Source: Roseateles noduli
GTDB taxonomy: Bacteria; Pseudomonadota; Gammaproteobacteria; Burkholderiales; Burkholderiaceae_C
Length of the DNA stretch: 64,000 bases
Assembly (NCBI GenBank): GCA_002205125.1
Contig: NIOE01000011.1
Location: forward strand, 247,301 to 311,300
Direction: 5' to 3'
Of the stretch, positions 1 to 9,903 are shown one piece after another. A model generated the notes under the pieces. That model was not told the DNA's origin. It made no database searches and saw only the letters and a program-made list of their open reading frames with translations. Both the position numbers and the translations under genes were made by a program. The number at the start of each line of letters is the position of its first letter. The stretch's first letter is position 1.

Positions 1-150
1 CACCAGGCACATGCGGCAGTTGGCCGCGATGCTCAGCTTCTTGTGATAGCAGAAGTGCGGGATGTACGCGCCGGCCTTCTCGGCGGCATGCATCACCATG
101 CTGCCTTCGGGCACTTCGACCTTCTGGCCGTCGAGTTCGATTTCAACCAT
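1..150 (-). CDS. nuoG: NADH-quinone oxidoreductase subunit G, N-terminus only (cut by window edge)
   Basis: This is the first 50 codons of the large iron-sulfur subunit of respiratory complex I, which carries electrons from NuoF/NuoE toward quinone. The peptide starts MVEIELDGQKVEVPEG, and cysteines in CYHKKLSIAANCRMC match the start of the plant-type [2Fe-2S] ferredoxin domain that opens NuoG. The gene follows nuoF by 21 bases in the same direction, as in all nuo operons of this group. The rest lies beyond base 1. Confidence is high because the N-terminal ferredoxin motif and the operon position agree. Confidence 0.93.
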   Translation of the reverse strand, partial: MVEIELDGQKVEVPEGSMVMHAAEKAGAYIPHFCYHKKLSIAANCRMCLV

Positions 151-171
151 AGTTCTTCTCAGCGGCTCCGA

Positions 172-1569
172 TCAGGCGTGCGCCGGCGACTTCGCCGTGG
201 CGGACGGGGACGACGCGGCGGGCGCCTTGTTCTGCTGGGCCTGTTCGATCATCGCGATGAACTCGCCCTTGAAGTGCTTGAGCATCGCGCGCACCGGCAT
301 CGCCGCGGCGTCGCCCAGCGCGCAGATGGTGCGGCCCTGGATGTTGTCGGCCACGGAGTTCAGCAGGTCGATGTCCTCGACGCGGCCCTTGCCGTGGGCG
401 ATGCGCTCGATCACGCGGTGCATCCAGCCCGTGCCTTCGCGGCAGGGCGTGCACTGGCCGCAGGACTCGTGCGCGTAGAAGTAGGACAGGCGCAGCAGGC
501 TGGTGACCATGCAGCGGGTCTCGTCCATCACGATGACCGCGCCCGAGCCCAGCATGGAGCCGTTCTTGGCGATGGAGTCATAGTCCATCGTGCACTGCAT
601 CATGACGTCGGCCGGCAGCACCGGGGCGGACGAGCCGCCGGGGATCACCGCCTTGAGCTTGCGGCCGCCGCGCACGCCGCCGGCGAGCTCCAGCAGCTTC
701 TCGAACGAGGTGCCCAGGGGGATCTCGTAGTTGCCCGGACGCTCGACGTCGCCGGAGATCGAGAAGATCTTGGTGCCGCCGTTGTTGGGCTTGCCGACTT
801 CGAGGTAGGCCTGGCCGCCGTTGCGGATGATCCAGGGCACCGCCGCGAAGGTCTCGGTGTTGTTGATGGTGGTCGGCTTGCCGTACAGGCCGAACGAGGC
901 CGGGAACGGCGGCTTGAAGCGGGGCTGGCCCTTCTTGCCTTCGAGCGATTCCAGCAGCGCGGTTTCCTCGCCGCAGATGTAGGCGCCGAAGCCGTGGTGG
1001 CCGTGCAGCTGGAAGCTGAAGTTGCTGCCCAGGATGTTGTCGCCCAGGTAGCCGGCCGCGCGGGCCTCTTCCAGCGCGGCTTCGAAGCGTTCGTACACCT
1101 CGAAGATCTCGCCGTGGATGTAGTTGTAGCCGACCTTGATGCCCATCGCGAACGCCGCGATCGCCATGCCTTCGATGACGATGTGCGGGTTGAACATCAG
1201 GATGTCGCGGTCCTTGCAGGTCCCGGGCTCACCCTCGTCGCTGTTGCAGACCAGGTACTTCGCACCCGGGAACTGGCGCGGCATGAAGCTCCACTTCAGG
1301 CCGGTCGGGAAGCCCGCGCCGCCGCGGCCGCGCAGGCCGGAGGCCTTCACTTCGGCGATGACCTGGTCGGAGGTCATGCCCTGACCCTCGCCCTGGGCGA
1401 GGATCTTGCGCAGGGCCTGGTAGCCGCCGCGCGCTTCGTAGTCTTTCAGCGACCAGTTCCTGCCATCGAGGCCCGCGTAGATCTGCGGGGTGATGTTGCG
1501 GTCGTGGAAGCAGGTTTCCTTGCCGGTGGCCTGCCACTTCGAGAGGTCGATGTTCGCGATGTTGGTCAT
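172..1569 (-). CDS. nuoF: NADH-quinone oxidoreductase subunit F (NADH- and FMN-binding)
   Basis: NuoF is the electron entry point of complex I: it oxidises NADH through FMN and passes electrons to a [4Fe-4S] cluster (N3) on the cytoplasmic arm. The 465-residue product has the glycine-rich nucleotide/FMN loop [14 protein letters not shown] in its first quarter. The C-terminal cluster motif CGQCTPC lies near residue 370, with a further Cys in TICALGD. After the conserved region it has a short Ala/Ser/Lys-rich tail, which is not expected to be catalytic. It lies between nuoE and nuoG with gaps of 12 and 21 bases, so it is cotranscribed with them. Confidence 0.97.
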   Translation of the reverse strand: MTNIANIDLSKWQATGKETCFHDRNITPQIYAGLDGRNWSLKDYEARGGYQALRKILAQGEGQGMTSDQVIAEVKASGLRGRGGAGFPTGLKWSFMPRQFPGAKYLVCNSDEGEPGTCKDRDILMFNPHIVIEGMAIAAFAMGIKVGYNYIHGEIFEVYERFEAALEEARAAGYLGDNILGSNFSFQLHGHHGFGAYICGEETALLESLEGKKGQPRFKPPFPASFGLYGKPTTINNTETFAAVPWIIRNGGQAYLEVGKPNNGGTKIFSISGDVERPGNYEIPLGTSFEKLLELAGGVRGGRKLKAVIPGGSSAPVLPADVMMQCTMDYDSIAKNGSMLGSGAVIVMDETRCMVTSLLRLSYFYAHESCGQCTPCREGTGWMHRVIERIAHGKGRVEDIDLLNSVADNIQGRTICALGDAAAMPVRAMLKHFKGEFIAMIEQAQQNKAPAASSPSATAKSPAHA

Positions 1570-1581
1570 CGTCCAGGTCCC

Positions 1582-2112
1582 TCAGTTCTTGTTGGCGGCG
1601 TGGTGAGCTCTGAGAGCGTCCACCAGCTCGTCCAGACGTTCGGCGCTCATGAAGCTGAGCATCTGGCGGTCGTTCACCAGCATCACCGGCGAGTCGGCGC
1701 AAGCACCCAGGCACTCGCTCTGCTGCACGGTGAAGACGCCGTCGGCGGTCGTGCCGCCGGCCTCGACGCCCAGCTTCGAGCAGAGGTGGTCCAGCGCCTT
1801 CTGGCCGTCGCGCAGCTGGCACGGCAGGTTGGTGCAGACGTTCAGCTTGAACAGGCCCAGCTTGCGCTGGTTGTACATGTTGTAGAAGGTCGTGACCTCG
1901 TAGACGGCGATCGCCGGCATGCCGAGGTACTGCGCGATCGCGTCTTCCGCCTCGCGGGACACGAAGCCCTGCTCCTGCTGGACGATGGACAGGCAGGCCA
2001 TCACGGCCGACTGCGCCTGCTCGGCCGGGTACTTCGCGACTTCGCGCGCGAAGCGGGCCGCGGTGGCCTCGCTCAACACGAACCCGGTGCTCACAATTTC
2101 AGTGCTGCTCAT
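1582..2112 (-). CDS. nuoE: NADH-quinone oxidoreductase subunit E ([2Fe-2S] protein)
   Basis: NuoE is the 24-kDa subunit of the complex I NADH-dehydrogenase module and holds the N1a [2Fe-2S] cluster. The thioredoxin-like fold carries its four cysteine ligands in two pairs, VCTNLPCQ and SECLGACADSP, both present in the second half of the 176-residue product. The frame stays open upstream to a TTG, but the ATG at 2112 gives the usual MSSTE-type start and leaves 11 bases after nuoD, so it is preferred. Complex I membership is certain from the operon. Confidence 0.95.
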   Translation of the reverse strand: MSSTEIVSTGFVLSEATAARFAREVAKYPAEQAQSAVMACLSIVQQEQGFVSREAEDAIAQYLGMPAIAVYEVTTFYNMYNQRKLGLFKLNVCTNLPCQLRDGQKALDHLCSKLGVEAGGTTADGVFTVQQSECLGACADSPVMLVNDRQMLSFMSAERLDELVDALRAHHAANKN

Positions 2113-2123
2113 GCGGTCACCAC

Positions 2124-3380
2124 TCAACGGTCAATTTCACCGAACACGATGTCCATCGTGCCGATCACGGCCACCGCGTCGGCAATCATGTGTCCGCGGG
2201 CCATCTCGTCCAGCGCGGCCAGATGCGAATAGCCCGGCGCGCGGATCTTCAGCCGGTACGGCTTGTTGGCGCCGTCGCTGATCAGGTAGATGCCGAACTC
2301 GCCCTTCGGATGCTCGACCGACGCGTAGGCCTCGCCCTCGGGGACGCGGAAACCTTCGGTGAACAGCTTGAAGTGGTGGATCAGCTCTTCCATGCTGGTC
2401 TTCATCGCCACGCGGCTCGGGGGAGCGACCTTGTGGTTGTCGGTGATGACCGGACCCGGGTTGGCCTTCAGCCACTTCACGCACTGCTGCACGATGCGGT
2501 TGGACTGGCGCATCTCCTCGACGCGCACGCAGTAGCGGTCGTAGGTGTCGCCGTTGGTGCCGACCGGGATGTCGAAGTCCATCTTGCCGTACACGTCGTA
2601 CGGCTGTGTCTTGCGCGTGTCCCAGGCGATGCCGGAGCCGCGCAGCATCGGTCCGGTCAGGCCCAGGTTGAGCGCGCGCTCGGGCGTCACGACGCCGATG
2701 CCCACCGTGCGCTGCTTCCAGATGCGGTTGTCGGTCAGCAGCGTCTCGTAGTCGTCGACGTTGGCCGGGAAGCGGTTGCAGAAGTCCTCGATGAAGTCCA
2801 GCAGCGAGCCCTGGCGGTTCTCGTTGAGCTTGTCGATGGCCTTCTGGTTCTTGATCTTGCTGACCTTGTACTGCGGCATCGCGTCCGGCAGGTCGCGGTA
2901 CACGCCGCCCGGACGGAAGTAGGCCGCGTGCATGCGCGCGCCCGAGACCGCCTCGTACATGTCGAAGATGTCCTCACGCTCGCGGAAGCAGTAGATGAGG
3001 ATGTTCATCGCGCCGCAGTCGATGCCGTGCGCGCCCAGCCAGAGCAGGTGGTTCAGGATGCGGGTCAGCTCGCCGAACATCACGCGGATGTACTGCGCGC
3101 GCTCCGGCACTTCCAGGCCGAGCATCTTCTCGATGGCCAGGCAGTACGCGTGCTCGTTGGACATCATCGACACGTAGTCGAGGCGGTCCATGTAGGGCAG
3201 CGACTGGATGAAGGTCTTGGTCTCGGCCAGCTTCTCGGTGGCGCGGTGCAGCAGGCCGATGTGCGGGTCGGCGCGCTGGATGACTTCCCCGTCCAGCTCC
3301 AGCACCAGGCGCAGCACGCCGTGCGCGGCCGGATGCTGCGGACCGAAGTTCAGGGTGTAGTTCTTGATTTCGGCTGGCAT
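2124..3380 (-). CDS. nuoD: NADH-quinone oxidoreductase subunit D (49-kDa, quinone site)
   Basis: NuoD forms, with NuoB, the quinone-reducing site at the base of the complex I peripheral arm and is related to the large subunit of [NiFe] hydrogenases. The protein opens with [21 protein letters not shown] and contains the [12 protein letters not shown] segment typical of the family. Its 418 residues are normal length. A GTG at 3386 lies upstream in frame, but the ATG at 3380 is chosen because it gives the standard N-terminus. The gene follows nuoC by a couple of bases, which implies translational coupling. Confidence 0.96.
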   Translation of the reverse strand: MPAEIKNYTLNFGPQHPAAHGVLRLVLELDGEVIQRADPHIGLLHRATEKLAETKTFIQSLPYMDRLDYVSMMSNEHAYCLAIEKMLGLEVPERAQYIRVMFGELTRILNHLLWLGAHGIDCGAMNILIYCFREREDIFDMYEAVSGARMHAAYFRPGGVYRDLPDAMPQYKVSKIKNQKAIDKLNENRQGSLLDFIEDFCNRFPANVDDYETLLTDNRIWKQRTVGIGVVTPERALNLGLTGPMLRGSGIAWDTRKTQPYDVYGKMDFDIPVGTNGDTYDRYCVRVEEMRQSNRIVQQCVKWLKANPGPVITDNHKVAPPSRVAMKTSMEELIHHFKLFTEGFRVPEGEAYASVEHPKGEFGIYLISDGANKPYRLKIRAPGYSHLAALDEMARGHMIADAVAVIGTMDIVFGEIDR

Positions 3381-3382
3381 GC

Positions 3383-3979
3383 TCACAGGCCCCCGTAGTT
3401 GTCTTCGCGGATCACGCGCGGCGTGATCTCACGCGGCTCGATGGTCACCGGCTGGTAGATCACGCGTTTTTGCTCGGGGTCGTAGCGCATCTCGACATGG
3501 CCCGTCACCGGGAAGTCCTTGCGCATCGGGTGGCCGATGAAACCGTAGTCGGTCAGGATGCGACGAAGGTCCTCATGGCCTTCGAAGATGATCCCGTACA
3601 GGTCGAACGCCTCGCGCTCGAACCAGTTGGCGGCGTTCCAGATCGGCGTCACGGCGGCGACCGACGGGAAGTCGTCTTCCGGCGCGAAGACCTTCAGGCG
3701 CAGGCGCCAGTTCTTGTTGATCGACAGCAGGTGGGTGACGACGGCGAAGCGCGCGCCTTCGTAGGCGCCGTCCTTGTAGGCGGAGTAGTCCACGCCGCAC
3801 AGGTCGATCAGCTGCTCGAAGCGCAGCTCCGAGTGGTCGCGCAGCAGCTTGGCGACGTTGAAGTAGTCCTTGGCCGCGACGGTGATCGTGATTTCGCCCA
3901 GCTCGCGCTTGAACGTGACGATCTGGTCGCCCAGCACGCTGTGCAGGGCCGCCTGCAGGGTGTCGAGTTTGAGGGTCAT
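3383..3979 (-). CDS. nuoC: NADH-quinone oxidoreductase subunit C (30-kDa)
   Basis: NuoC is a structural subunit of the complex I connecting module. The 30-kDa signature is clear in the C-terminal half: [18 protein letters not shown] followed by RRILTDYGF and GHPMRKDFP. The open frame runs 38 codons further upstream, but that stretch lies antisense-like over the nuoB end and is low-complexity, so the ATG at 3979 (MTLKLDTLQ) is taken as the start, giving 198 residues. NuoC is separate from NuoD here, unlike the NuoCD fusion of enterobacteria. It lies 19 bases after nuoB. Confidence 0.95.
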   Translation of the reverse strand: MTLKLDTLQAALHSVLGDQIVTFKRELGEITITVAAKDYFNVAKLLRDHSELRFEQLIDLCGVDYSAYKDGAYEGARFAVVTHLLSINKNWRLRLKVFAPEDDFPSVAAVTPIWNAANWFEREAFDLYGIIFEGHEDLRRILTDYGFIGHPMRKDFPVTGHVEMRYDPEQKRVIYQPVTIEPREITPRVIREDNYGGL

Positions 3980-3998
3980 GAGGTCAACCTGCTTCTGC

Positions 3999-4475
3999 TC
4001 AGCGAGCGATGGTGTTCTCGCGGCGGATCTTGGCCTGCAGCTGCAGGATGCCGTAGAGCAGCGCCTCGGCGGTCGGCGGACAGCCCGGGACATAGACGTC
4101 GACCGGGACGATGCGGTCGCAGCCGCGGACCACCGAATAGCTGTAGTGGTAGTAGCCGCCGCCGTTGGCGCAGCTGCCCATGGACAGCACCCAGCGCGGC
4201 TCGGCCATCTGGTCGTAGACCTTGCGCAGCGCCGGCGCCATCTTGTTGCACAGCGTGCCGGCCACGATCATCAGGTCGGACTGGCGCGGGCTGGGACGGA
4301 ACAGCATGCCGAAACGGTCGATGTCGTAGCGGGCGGCGCCCGCGTGCATCATCTCGACCGCGCAGCAGGCGAGACCGAAGGTCATCGGCCACAACGAACC
4401 GGTCTTGGACCAGTTCACCAGCTTGTCCAGCTGGGTGGTCATGAAGCCTTCCTTCAATACGCCTTCGTTACCCAT
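3999..4475 (-). CDS. nuoB: NADH-quinone oxidoreductase subunit B ([4Fe-4S] N2 cluster)
   Basis: NuoB carries the terminal N2 [4Fe-4S] cluster that reduces quinone. The adjacent cysteine pair in [19 protein letters not shown] and the two further cysteines in [14 protein letters not shown] and [12 protein letters not shown] are the four ligands, all present. The 158-residue length is typical. The gene is separated from nuoA by an unusually long 181-base spacer with two inverted repeats, described separately. Confidence 0.97.
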   Translation of the reverse strand: MGNEGVLKEGFMTTQLDKLVNWSKTGSLWPMTFGLACCAVEMMHAGAARYDIDRFGMLFRPSPRQSDLMIVAGTLCNKMAPALRKVYDQMAEPRWVLSMGSCANGGGYYHYSYSVVRGCDRIVPVDVYVPGCPPTAEALLYGILQLQAKIRRENTIAR

Positions 4476-4578
4476 ATCGAATTCCCATCTTTCGAGATCA
4501 GCGGAGAAGGCACGTCGGACGGTGGTCGCTGCATGAAAGCCACACTAACGCCACGTTGACGCGTTGCCCTTCCCTAAC

Positions 4579-4645
4579 GGACACGCGCCCTGAACGGGCG
4601 CCGTGTCCTGATGCGTTCACGGATCCGGCGCGTCATCGCGGATCC
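4579..4645 (-). repeat. Two adjacent inverted repeats in the nuoA-nuoB spacer
   Basis: The nuoA-nuoB spacer (4476-4656) contains two dyads. One has a 12-bp stem with a single-base bulge and a 5-base loop: arms at 4579-4590 and 4596-4608. The other pairs GGATCCG at 4621-4627 with CGGATCC at 4639-4645. Neither is followed by a U-run in the sense direction, so a simple terminator is unlikely. As transcribed RNA they could mark an intercistronic processing or stabilising structure. The function is inference; the symmetry is directly visible. Confidence 0.6.
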
Positions 4646-4656
4646 GCCGTCGGTCG

Positions 4657-5016
4657 TCACTCCCAGTCGAGCGCGCCCTTCTTCCATTCGTAGGCGAAGC
4701 CCACGACCAGGATGCCCAGGAAGATCATCATCGCCCAGAAGCCCGTCGGACCGATCTCGCGCAGCGAGACCGCCCACGGGAACAGGAAGGCGATTTCCAG
4801 ATCGAAGAGGATGAAGAGGATGGCGACGAGGTAGTAGCGCACGTCGAATTTCATGCGCGCGTCCTCGAAGGCCTCGAAGCCGCATTCGTAGGGGCTGTTC
4901 TTTGCCGCGTCAGGGCGACGCGGGCCCGCCAGGAAGCCCAGCACTTGCGGAGCGATACCCACTCCGCAACCGACCAGGATGAAAAGGATGACGGGCAGGT
5001 ATTGTTCCAGGCTCAC
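4657..5016 (-). CDS. nuoA: NADH-quinone oxidoreductase subunit A (membrane)
   Basis: NuoA is a small three-helix membrane subunit linking the complex I arms. The hydrophobic segment [20 protein letters not shown] is at the N-terminus, followed by the conserved loop [22 protein letters not shown] with its quinone-site-proximal Cys, then two more helices. The open frame reaches far upstream, but the family start is SLEQYLPV, so the GTG at 5016 is chosen, giving 119 residues, the usual length. It is the first nuo gene, and the promoter must lie in 5017-5306. Confidence 0.93.
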   Translation of the reverse strand: MSLEQYLPVILFILVGCGVGIAPQVLGFLAGPRRPDAAKNSPYECGFEAFEDARMKFDVRYYLVAILFILFDLEIAFLFPWAVSLREIGPTGFWAMMIFLGILVVGFAYEWKKGALDWE

Positions 5017-5192
5017 GACTTGCTCTCGTTGTATGGCCGGGATTAGATACTGCCGACCTTGGGCGGCAACACCATTTCCCGGCGTGTCACCGAAGATTGG
5101 CGGGCCAGGGCCGACCAACGATTCGGCAAAAGCAACGGGCGCGCCGCCAGCGATTATCCAATCGCTCACGGACCGCGCCCGCCTTGTCCTCT

Positions 5193-5227
5193 GGAAATTC
5201 GCACACCTGTTGTGCGCTGGAATTTCC
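5193..5227. repeat. Long inverted repeat between tRNA-Leu and nuoA
   Basis: An 8-bp arm GGAAATTC (5193-5200) plus a 5-bp arm GCACA (5201-5205) pair with TGTGC (5211-5215) and GAATTTCC (5220-5227). The loop is 5 bases and a 4-base bulge sits on one side. It lies about 180 bases upstream of the nuoA start in the 290-base gap that must hold the nuo promoter. It could be an operator, or a hairpin ending transcription from the tRNA gene. No U-run follows in the minus direction, which favours a regulatory site. Function is inferred only. Confidence 0.5.
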
Positions 5228-5306
5228 CGAGTCCTCAACCTGCTTGATCGCTTGTCGATCCGGCTTTCCGGCTAGATCGCGAAGACCATGGCAGGCCGAT
5301 TTATTC

Positions 5307-5391
5307 TGGTGCCGACGGCGAGACTCGAACTCGCACAGCTTTCGCCACTACCCCCTCAAGATAGCGTGTCTACCAATTTCACCACGTCGGC
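5307..5391 (-). tRNA. tRNA-Leu (anticodon GAG)
   Basis: The 85-base gene folds as a class II tRNA. The acceptor arms GCCGAC and GTCGGC pair, CCA is encoded at the 3' end, and the TTCGAGTC T-loop region is present. The anticodon stem CTATC/GGTAG encloses the loop TTGAGGG, giving anticodon GAG, which reads CUC/CUU leucine codons. An extended variable arm, characteristic of tRNA-Leu, follows. It lies between secG and nuoA on the same strand, a placement common in Burkholderiales. Confidence 0.95.
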
Positions 5392-5447
5392 TTGTGATCA
5401 CCTTTCAGTGATCTTGTCTTGACGGTTTGCGCTTCAGACAGCCTCGA

Positions 5448-5455
5448 ATTCTATA
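5448..5455 (-). promoter_or_regulatory. Candidate -10 region for tRNA-Leu
   Basis: The minus strand reads TATAGAAT about 57 bases upstream of the tRNA 5' end, a good -10 box. No convincing -35 hexamer is seen at 17 bases, so this is tentative. Confidence 0.35.
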
Positions 5456-5525
5456 GTGCTTTTCAAGCTCCAAAAGGAAACCAAAGCAATTTTGTCGAGG
5501 TGCTTGCGCTTGCCGCCCAGCCCTG

Positions 5526-5918
5526 TCAGTTCGACGCGCCGGAAGCAGCGGCCGAAGGCGCGGCTTGAGGAGCGATCGAGGCGCCCGGCAGCACCGCGGC
5601 CGAGGCCGGTGCCGACGGCACGGCGGCGCGTTCGAGCAGCTGCTCGCCCGCCGACGGACCCGAACCGATGCCGCCTTCGCGGTGGCTGCCCATGTAGGCC
5701 AGCGCCAGCGTCGACACGAAGAAGATCGTCGCCGCGACGGCCGTCGAGCGCGACAGGAAGTTCGCGCTGCCGGTGGCGCCGAACAGCGAGCCCGAGGCGC
5801 CGCTGCCGAACGACGCGCCCATGTCGGCGCCCTTGCCGTGCTGCACCAGCACCAGGCCGATCATCGCCAGGGCTGCAATCAGTTGCAGCACCAGCACCAG
5901 ATTCATCATCACTTGCAT
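5526..5918 (-). CDS. secG: Preprotein translocase subunit SecG
   Basis: SecG is the small membrane partner of SecYE that assists protein export by SecA. The 130-residue protein has two transmembrane helices, the first in MNLVLVLQLIAALAMIGLVL and the second in TAVAATIFFVSTLALAYMGS. The conserved cytoplasmic loop QHGKGADMGASFGSG-FG lies between them. The C-terminal tail of about 50 Ala/Ser/Pro-rich residues varies between species. The ATG at 5918 has a GGAG box 8 bases upstream. It follows tpiA, the usual order in this order of bacteria. Confidence 0.93.
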   Translation of the reverse strand: MQVMMNLVLVLQLIAALAMIGLVLVQHGKGADMGASFGSGASGSLFGATGSANFLSRSTAVAATIFFVSTLALAYMGSHREGGIGSGPSAGEQLLERAAVPSAPASAAVLPGASIAPQAAPSAAASGASN

Positions 5919-5951
5919 TGCTATTTCTCCAGGAACCTTGAACGCCGGGGG

Positions 5952-6692
5952 TCAGCCGGCAGCGCGGCAGATCGCCGCGAAATCAACCGCCTTCAGCGCG
6001 GCGCCTCCGATGAGGCCGCCGTCGATGTCAGTCTGCGCAAACAGTTGGGGGGCGTTGTCGGGCTTGACGCTGCCGCCGTACAGGATCTGCATCTGGTCGG
6101 CCTTCTGCGTGGCCGCGCGCAGCTGCTGACGCAGCAGCGCATGGACCTGCTGGGCCTGCTCCGGCGTGGCCGTCAGGCCCGTGCCGATCGCCCAGACCGG
6201 CTCGTAGGCCACCACGATCTCGCCGATGCAGTGCGTCAGCGTGTGGATGACCGCCGCGAGCTGGCGCTTGACGACTTCCTCGGTGCGACCCGCTTCGCGC
6301 TCGGCCAGCGTCTCGCCAACGCAGACGATCGGCGTGACGCCGTGCGCCAGCGCGGCCTTGGCCTTGTCGGCGACCAGCTGATCGCTTTCGGCGTGGTACG
6401 CGCGGCGCTCCGAATGGCCGACGATGGCGTAGCGGCAACCCAGGTCCGCCAGCATGGCCGACGACACCTCGCCGGTGTAGGCGCCCTGCTCGTGCGTGGA
6501 CACGTCCTGCGAGCCGTACGCGACCTGCGTGCCGGTCAGCCCGAGCGCCGTGTCCGTGATGTACGGGAACGGCACGCACACGGCGACCTGGGCGTTCCAC
6601 GGACCCGCTTCCTTGAGGCCCGCCAGCAGCACGGCGTTGGACGCACGGGTGCCGTGCATCTTCCAGTTGCCGACCACCAGTTTCTTGCGCAT
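5952..6692 (-). CDS. tpiA: Triose-phosphate isomerase
   Basis: This enzyme interconverts dihydroxyacetone phosphate and glyceraldehyde 3-phosphate in glycolysis and gluconeogenesis. The 246-residue (beta/alpha)8 barrel starts with the substrate-lysine motif GNWKMHGT. It has the catalytic His in [10 protein letters not shown], the catalytic Glu in [11 protein letters not shown], and the phosphate-binding GGSVKPDN near the end. A GGGAG box lies 8 bases before the ATG. It is cotranscribed with secG (33-base gap). Confidence 0.97.
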   Translation of the reverse strand: MRKKLVVGNWKMHGTRASNAVLLAGLKEAGPWNAQVAVCVPFPYITDTALGLTGTQVAYGSQDVSTHEQGAYTGEVSSAMLADLGCRYAIVGHSERRAYHAESDQLVADKAKAALAHGVTPIVCVGETLAEREAGRTEEVVKRQLAAVIHTLTHCIGEIVVAYEPVWAIGTGLTATPEQAQQVHALLRQQLRAATQKADQMQILYGGSVKPDNAPQLFAQTDIDGGLIGGAALKAVDFAAICRAAG

Positions 6693-6740
6693 CAGATCAA
6701 CTCCCTTGAATCCGAAAAATCCTGCGGATGAGCGGACCGC

Positions 6741-7727
6741 TCACCAGCTCAGCACGATCTTGCCGACGTGCTCGCCCGATTCCATCAGCGCATGCGCCGC
6801 GGCGGCTTCCGACGCGGGCAACTGCCTGAAGATCACCGGCGAGATCGCCCGCGATGCCAGCAGCGGCCACACGCGCTCACGCAGCGCGCGGGCGATGCCG
6901 GCCTTGAAGGCGATCGGACGCGGACGCAGCGTGGAGCCGGTGATCGTCAGCCGGCGGCGCAAGACCTGACCCGCATCGAACTCCGCCTTCACGCCGCCCT
7001 GCACCGCGATGATCACGGCACGGCCGTCGTCGGCCAGGCACTGCACGTTGCGCGCGACATAGCTTCCGGCGACCATGTCCAGGATCACGTCGACGCCACG
7101 ACCGTTCGTGGCCGTCTTCACTTCCTCGACGAAGTCCTGGTCGCGATAGTTGATCGCGACGTCGGCGCCCAGCGCCAGACAGGCCTTCGCCTTGTCCGCA
7201 TTGCCGACGGTGACCAGCACCGTCGAGCCCAGCGCCTTCGCCAGCTGGATCGCCGTCACGCCGATGCCGCTGCTGCCGCCATGGACCAGCAGGCTTTCGC
7301 CGGGCTGCAGGCGCGCGCGTTCGAAGACGTTGCTCCAGACGGTGAAGAAGGTTTCCGGCAGGCTCGCCGCCTCGACCATGCTCCAGCCCGCGGGCACCGG
7401 CAGGCACTGGGCCACCGGCGCGACGCAGCGCTCGGCATAACCGCCACCCGCGACCAGCGCGCAGACCGCGTCGCCGACCTTCAGGCCGGCGGCGGCCAGC
7501 GCCTGGGCGTCACCCGACTCGACCGTGCCCGCGACTTCCAGTCCTGGAAGATCGCTGGCACCGGCCGGCGCCGGATACGCGCCCTTGCGCTGCAGCACGT
7601 CCGGACGGTTGATGCCGTAGGCCTGCACGCGGATCAAGCATTCGCCAACCCCGGCGACGGGGTCGGCACGCTCGACCAGCTGCAGGACCTCGGGTCCGCC
7701 GGGCTGGGTGATGGCGATCGCCTTCAT
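6741..7727 (-). CDS. NAD(P)H quinone oxidoreductase, zinc-independent MDR family (PIG3-like)
   Basis: This is a 328-residue medium-chain dehydrogenase/reductase of the quinone oxidoreductase type. The N-terminal GroES-like domain contains the YGINRPDVLQRKGAYPAP segment typical of PIG3/TP53I3-like enzymes. The nucleotide-binding loop HGGSSGIGVTAIQLAKALG begins the Rossmann domain. No zinc-binding cysteine cluster is seen. It probably reduces small quinones with NADPH. It is upstream of tpiA on the same strand with a 48-base gap, an arrangement recurring in Burkholderiales without an obvious functional link. Confidence 0.88.
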   Translation of the reverse strand: MKAIAITQPGGPEVLQLVERADPVAGVGECLIRVQAYGINRPDVLQRKGAYPAPAGASDLPGLEVAGTVESGDAQALAAAGLKVGDAVCALVAGGGYAERCVAPVAQCLPVPAGWSMVEAASLPETFFTVWSNVFERARLQPGESLLVHGGSSGIGVTAIQLAKALGSTVLVTVGNADKAKACLALGADVAINYRDQDFVEEVKTATNGRGVDVILDMVAGSYVARNVQCLADDGRAVIIAVQGGVKAEFDAGQVLRRRLTITGSTLRPRPIAFKAGIARALRERVWPLLASRAISPVIFRQLPASEAAAAHALMESGEHVGKIVLSW

Positions 7728-7764
7728 GGCATGCGGTGGCGTGAGCTGCCGGAGGGCTGGACGA

Positions 7765-9903
7765 TTACTCGCCCGAGCCTTCGCCGTGGCCGTGGTGCGG
7801 CGCCGGAGCGTCGCGGTCCAGCAGCGCCTTCATCGACAGCTTGATGCGGCCCTTCTCGTCGGTCTCCAGCACCTTGACCTTGACGATCTGGCCTTCGCTC
7901 AGGAAGTCGGTGACCTTCTCGACGCGCTGGTGCGCGATCTGGCTGATGTGCAGCAGGCCGTCCTTGCCGGGCAGGATGTTGACCAGCGCGCCGAAGTCCA
8001 GGATCTTGGTGACCGGGCCTTCGTAGACCTTGCCGATCTCGGCTTCCGCGGTGATCTCGGCGATGCGCTTCTTGGCGATCTCGGCCTTGGCGCCGTCGGT
8101 CGACGCGATCGTGATCGTGCCGTCTTCGCCGATGTCGATCTGCGTGCCGGTCTCTTCGGTCAGCGCGCGGATGGTCGCGCCGCCCTTGCCGATCACGTCA
8201 CGGATCTTCTCCGGATTGATCTTCATCGTGTACAGACGCGGCGCGAACTGCGAGATCTCGGCGTTGGCTTCGCCTTGGGCGCCGACCATGGCTTCCAGGA
8301 TGTGCAGGCGGGCTTCCTTGGCTTGCGCCAGGGCGACCTGCATGATTTCCTTGGTGATGCCCTGGATCTTGATGTCCATCTGCAGCGCGGTGATGCCCGA
8401 GGTCGTGCCGGCCACCTTGAAGTCCATGTCGCCCAGGTGATCTTCATCGCCCAGGATGTCGGTCAGCACGGCGAAGCGGTTGGCGTCCTTGATCAGGCCC
8501 ATGGCGATGCCGGCGACGTGCGCCTTCAGCGGCACGCCGGCATCCAGCAGCGACAGGCAGCCGCCGCAGACCGAAGCCATCGACGAGGAGCCGTTGGACT
8601 CGGTGATTTCCGAGACCACGCGGATCGAGTACGGGAAGTCTTCCTTGGTCGGCAGCACAGCGACGAGCGCGCGCTTGGCCAGGCGGCCGTGGCCGATCTC
8701 GCGGCGCTTGGGGCTGCCCACGCGGCCGGTTTCGCCGGTGGCGAACGGGGGCATGTTGTAGTGCAGCATGAAGCGCTCGGAGTACTCGCCGGCCAGCGCG
8801 TCGATGGTCTGCGCGTCGCGGTCGGTGCCCAGCGTCGCGGCGACCAGCGCCTGCGTTTCGCCGCGGGTGAACAGCGACGAGCCGTGGGCGCGCGGCAGCA
8901 CGCCGTTGCGGATCTCGATGGCGCGGACGGTGCGGGTGTCGCGGCCGTCGATGCGCGGCTCGCCGGCCAGGATCTGGCCGCGCACAATGCGGGCTTCGAT
9001 CTCGAACAGCAGGCCGTCGACTTCGACGCCGTCGAAGGCGGTGCCTTCGGCGGTCAGGGCGGCCTTGACCTTCGAGTAGGCCGAGCGGCAGGCTTCGGTG
9101 CGGGCCTGCTTCGAACGGATCTGGTAGGCGGCGCGCAGTTCTTCTTCAGCCAGGGCGGTGACCTTGGCGATGAAGGCTTCATCCTTGGCCGGGGCGACCC
9201 AGTTCCAGGACGGCTTGCCGGCGTCACGGACCAGGTCGTTGATCGCGGCGATGGCGACCTTGCCCTGGTCGTGACCGAAGGTCACGGCGCCCAGCATGAT
9301 GTCTTCGCTGAGCTGGTCGGCTTCGGACTCGACCATCAGCACGGCGGCTTCGGTACCGGCGACGACCAGGTCCAGCTTGGAGTCGATCAGCTGGGTCTTG
9401 CCCGGGTTCAGCACGTACTCGCCGTTGACGTAGCCCACGCGGGCGGCGCCGATCGGGCCGTTGAACGGGATGCCGGAGATGGCCAGCGCGGCACTGGTGG
9501 CGATCAGGGCGGCGATGTCGGCCTGGACTTCAGGGTTCAGCGACACCGTGTGGACCACGACCTGGACTTCGTTGAAGAAGCCTTCCGGGAACAGCGGGCG
9601 GATCGGGCGGTCGATCAGGCGCGAGGTCAGGGTCTCGAGTTCGCTCGGACGGCCTTCACGCTTGAAGAAGCTGCCGGGGATCTTGCCGGCGGCGTAGGTC
9701 TTCTCGATGTAGTCGACGGTCAGCGGGAAGAAGTCCTGGCCCGCCTTCGGGGAGGACTTGGCGACGACGGTCGCCAGCACCACGGTGTCCTCGATGTTCA
9801 CCAGCACGGCGCCGGAGGATTGACGGGCGATTTCGCCGGTCTCCATCACGACCTGATGCTGGCCCCATTGGAAGGTCTTCACGACCTTGTTGAACATGCT
9901 CAT
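7765..9903 (-). CDS. pnp: Polyribonucleotide nucleotidyltransferase (PNPase)
   Basis: PNPase degrades RNA phosphorolytically from the 3' end and works in the RNA degradosome. The 712-residue product has two RNase PH-like domains, the second with the active-site region EFMLHYN-type [19 protein letters not shown]. These are followed by a KH domain with [17 protein letters not shown] and a C-terminal S1 domain starting near IGKVYEGPV. The ATG at 9903 is preceded by TGAGGAG 8 bases away, which decides the start against the longer open frame. It lies downstream of rpsO, the classic rpsO-pnp pair. Confidence 0.97.
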   Translation of the reverse strand: MSMFNKVVKTFQWGQHQVVMETGEIARQSSGAVLVNIEDTVVLATVVAKSSPKAGQDFFPLTVDYIEKTYAAGKIPGSFFKREGRPSELETLTSRLIDRPIRPLFPEGFFNEVQVVVHTVSLNPEVQADIAALIATSAALAISGIPFNGPIGAARVGYVNGEYVLNPGKTQLIDSKLDLVVAGTEAAVLMVESEADQLSEDIMLGAVTFGHDQGKVAIAAINDLVRDAGKPSWNWVAPAKDEAFIAKVTALAEEELRAAYQIRSKQARTEACRSAYSKVKAALTAEGTAFDGVEVDGLLFEIEARIVRGQILAGEPRIDGRDTRTVRAIEIRNGVLPRAHGSSLFTRGETQALVAATLGTDRDAQTIDALAGEYSERFMLHYNMPPFATGETGRVGSPKRREIGHGRLAKRALVAVLPTKEDFPYSIRVVSEITESNGSSSMASVCGGCLSLLDAGVPLKAHVAGIAMGLIKDANRFAVLTDILGDEDHLGDMDFKVAGTTSGITALQMDIKIQGITKEIMQVALAQAKEARLHILEAMVGAQGEANAEISQFAPRLYTMKINPEKIRDVIGKGGATIRALTEETGTQIDIGEDGTITIASTDGAKAEIAKKRIAEITAEAEIGKVYEGPVTKILDFGALVNILPGKDGLLHISQIAHQRVEKVTDFLSEGQIVKVKVLETDEKGRIKLSMKALLDRDAPAPHHGHGEGSGE

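Noticed and set aside
43..2232. 729-codon open frame antisense to nuoE/nuoF/nuoG
   Set aside because: It is fully covered by confirmed nuo genes on the other strand. High-GC codon bias creates such shadows, and the peptide is low-complexity Arg/Ala/His/Val.
4579..4608. nuoA-nuoB hairpin as a Rho-independent terminator
   Set aside because: The stem is strong, but no U-run follows in the sense direction, and terminating after nuoA would cut off complex I; listed as a dyad only.
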